In this document: positions 31,389-32,877 of the stretch, piece after piece
Position numbering within the stretch: the first letter of the stretch is position 1
Layout of the letters: every line of letters starts with the position of its first letter
Position numbers and translations under genes: made by a program
Source: J088 sp003695505 [NCBI: Candidatus Dadabacteria bacterium]
GTDB lineage: Bacteria > J088
NCBI GenBank assembly: GCA_003695505.1
Contig: RFIY01000146.1
Span: 1 to 32,877 of the forward strand
DNA: 32,877 bases
Direction: 5' to 3'
The notes under the pieces: generated by a model
The model's database searches: none
Seen by the model: only the letters and a program-made list of their open reading frames with translations
What the model was told of the DNA's origin: nothing

Positions 31389-32877
31389 TGCGATTCAGAA
31401 CCGTGCTGTTACTGATCATCGCGGTAGCCGGCTGCACGACCATGTCGCCACCGGAACGATGCACGCCGAACCAGCCGTTTCCGTATCCGGATGGGGACCC
31501 CTACCCCGGTACACATGCGGGGCCGGGAAACGCGGACTGGGTCGACTGCGAAACGGCCCCTCGATATATTCAGCGGTGGCGAACCCTGGAAGGCCTCGCG
31601 CTCTTTCATCCGGCGACGTTGGCACCGGACGGTCGCACGCTCTACGCGACCACGACCAACCCGGATCCAGACGGTTGCCGACTATACGCGGTCGCCGCCA
31701 GGACAGGAAGGGTCCGCTGGTGCCGCGTGTATCCCCCAGGAATCCTCGACAGCGCGGTCGAAGTCGACCTCGACGGCCACCTGTACTTTACGATTCCCGG
31801 TGCAGTCGTCAGCCTCGACGCTCGCGGACGAGACCGGTGGCGAACCGCATTGCCAGCTCGCAGCGGCGCGACCACTCCGGTTCCGCTCGGCCTCCACTTC
31901 GGCCCGGGCGGCGAAGCCTTCACCGTCACCGACCAAGGCGTGGTATTCGCCATCGACCGGACCAGCGGCAAGATTCTCGACACACTGGATATCGCCGCCA
32001 CCTGGGATCTGGAAGTTCCTGAAACGGCGTTGGACCCGGCCGCGCTATTAGCGATATTTCCTTCAGAAATTCGTGAGGACCTCGAACTGACGTTTGGCGC
32101 AGGGGACGACGGCGCACGCCAGGCGGGAACGACACTCGGCGCGGGCGGTGCCTTCGTCAGCAACACGATCACGGTCTCGAGCAGAAACGACCTGTTCATT
32201 GTCGGGGGCGGACCCGACGAGGACCACGGCGCGGTCGTGAAACTGAGCTTCGATCCCAAGGCACAGAAGCTCCAGCCGGGATGGCTCGCACCGATCACTG
32301 GCGCGAGTTCATCAAGTCCGGCCATCAGCATCGACGGCCGTTTTCTCATCGTTGGTGATGGCGTCTCCCTGGCATCGGTTCTGGAGCCGGCAGCCGTCAC
32401 GGCCCACGTCGTCGTCATCGACGTGGACGCCTGCGACGCAAACCACGACGCGCTCGCCGCGGCGAACGATTGCGCGCCAGCGCAAACATGGCCGCTCGAA
32501 CGTGGCCCCGCCACCGCCAGCCTGCCGCTCGCATCTGACAACACAATCTACGCCTGGGAGGCACACTTCTTCGATTTCGAGACTGCGCTCGACCCGGGCC
32601 TCATCGATCTGCGCGCCTGGACGCCTGACGGGCCACTCTGGCAGGCACGCCTTCCGAATGATCTGACATGGTCGAGCGTCATGACCGTGACCCGCAACCA
32701 CCTGATCGGCACCGCCAGCCGGGGCGTCCTTGGCAACGAGACATTACTCGGATTTGCGTTGCCGGAAACCGTGGAAAGCGTACTCGTCGTCATCGATCGT
32801 GCGACTGGCTCGCTCGTCTCGTCGGCACCCGTCATCGATGGCGCAGTCAGTACTGTAGTCGTCGGTCGCGACGGCGA
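31385..32877 (+). CDS. PQQ-like beta-propeller lipoprotein 2, 3' end beyond the window
   Basis: The frame starts at ATG 31385 (a second ATG follows directly) and is open to the window edge, giving 497 codons. The signal MMRFRTVLLLIIAVAGC has its lipobox cysteine at residue 17. The body has repeated propeller-type strands: GRTLYATTTNPDPDGCRLYAV, HLYFTIPGAVVSLDARGRDR, QGVVFAIDRTSGKILDTLD and NDLFIVGGGPDEDHGAVVKL. Its signal peptide (MxxFRT plus Leu/Ile) and the TGKIL/FAID-type strands resemble propeller lipoprotein 1 at 24282-26048, so the two are probably paralogues placed on opposite arms of the locus. I see no catalytic residues. The start overlaps the DUF3604 stop by ATGA. More genes of the unit may follow outside the window. 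Confidence 0.78.
   Translation, partial: MMRFRTVLLLIIAVAGCTTMSPPERCTPNQPFPYPDGDPYPGTHAGPGNADWVDCETAPRYIQRWRTLEGLALFHPATLAPDGRTLYATTTNPDPDGCRLYAVAARTGRVRWCRVYPPGILDSAVEVDLDGHLYFTIPGAVVSLDARGRDRWRTALPARSGATTPVPLGLHFGPGGEAFTVTDQGVVFAIDRTSGKILDTLDIAATWDLEVPETALDPAALLAIFPSEIREDLELTFGAGDDGARQAGTTLGAGGAFVSNTITVSSRNDLFIVGGGPDEDHGAVVKLSFDPKAQKLQPGWLAPITGASSSSPAISIDGRFLIVGDGVSLASVLEPAAVTAHVVVIDVDACDANHDALAAANDCAPAQTWPLERGPATASLPLASDNTIYAWEAHFFDFETALDPGLIDLRAWTPDGPLWQARLPNDLTWSSVMTVTRNHLIGTASRGVLGNETLLGFALPETVESVLVVIDRATGSLVSSAPVIDGAVSTVVVGRDG

Overview
The window is a gene-dense, GC-rich (about 60% by eye) bacterial chromosome segment. I see no tRNA, rRNA, CRISPR array, insertion sequence or phage gene. 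It carries lipoproteins with lipobox cysteines, an O-antigen-ligase-like protein and a COX15-type heme A synthase, so the cell is an aerobic Gram-negative. A CdaA/CdaR c-di-AMP module joined to ftsH-folP-glmM-pdxJ, a PATAN(DUF4388)-DnaJ-TPR protein and a MYXO/JDVT-CTERM-like sorting tail point towards the Myxococcota/Bradymonadia ('deltaproteobacterial') grade. That assignment is an inference and not secure.

Layout. 1-339 (-): start of a lipoprotein cut by the window edge. 340-691: gene-poor gap with one doubtful ORF. 692-2422 (+): membrane hybrid sensor kinase whose kinase part is degenerate. 2436-5956 (-): two-gene unit, NUDIX hydrolase then M16 peptidase. 6095-7156 (+): mesaconyl-CoA-hydratase-like MaoC protein. 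7183-16891 (-): eight tightly coupled genes, in transcription order ftsH, folP, cdaA, cdaR, O-antigen-ligase/TPR protein, glmM, pdxJ and a thiolase-like/DUF35 fusion. 17024-17491 (+): Bcp-type peroxiredoxin. 17482-18815 (-): secreted TPR protein then an EBP/EXPERA-like membrane protein. 18910-22579 (+): PATAN-DnaJ-TPR protein, branched-chain aminotransferase and heme A synthase. 22598-26048 (-) and 26200-32877 (+): a divergent locus around a TetR regulator.

The large minus-strand operon joins proteolysis (FtsH), folate (FolP), c-di-AMP synthesis and its regulator (CdaA, CdaR), the first committed step to UDP-GlcNAc (GlmM) and PLP synthesis (PdxJ). Most neighbours overlap by 4-17 nt, so they are probably translationally coupled. 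An O-antigen-ligase-like membrane protein lies between cdaR and glmM, which suggests an envelope role for the unit.

The most unusual part is the TetR-centred locus at the right end. One arm has a PQQ-propeller-like lipoprotein and a type-B carboxylesterase lipoprotein. The other has the TetR regulator, a secreted six-hairpin-glycosidase-like protein with a C-terminal sorting tail, a DUF3604 (PHP-like) lipoprotein and a second propeller lipoprotein that runs off the window. The 151-nt gap between the arms holds a near-consensus sigma-70 promoter and two inverted copies of a 17-bp site matching at 14 of 17 positions. This looks like a coregulated envelope or extracellular catabolic system whose substrate I cannot name.
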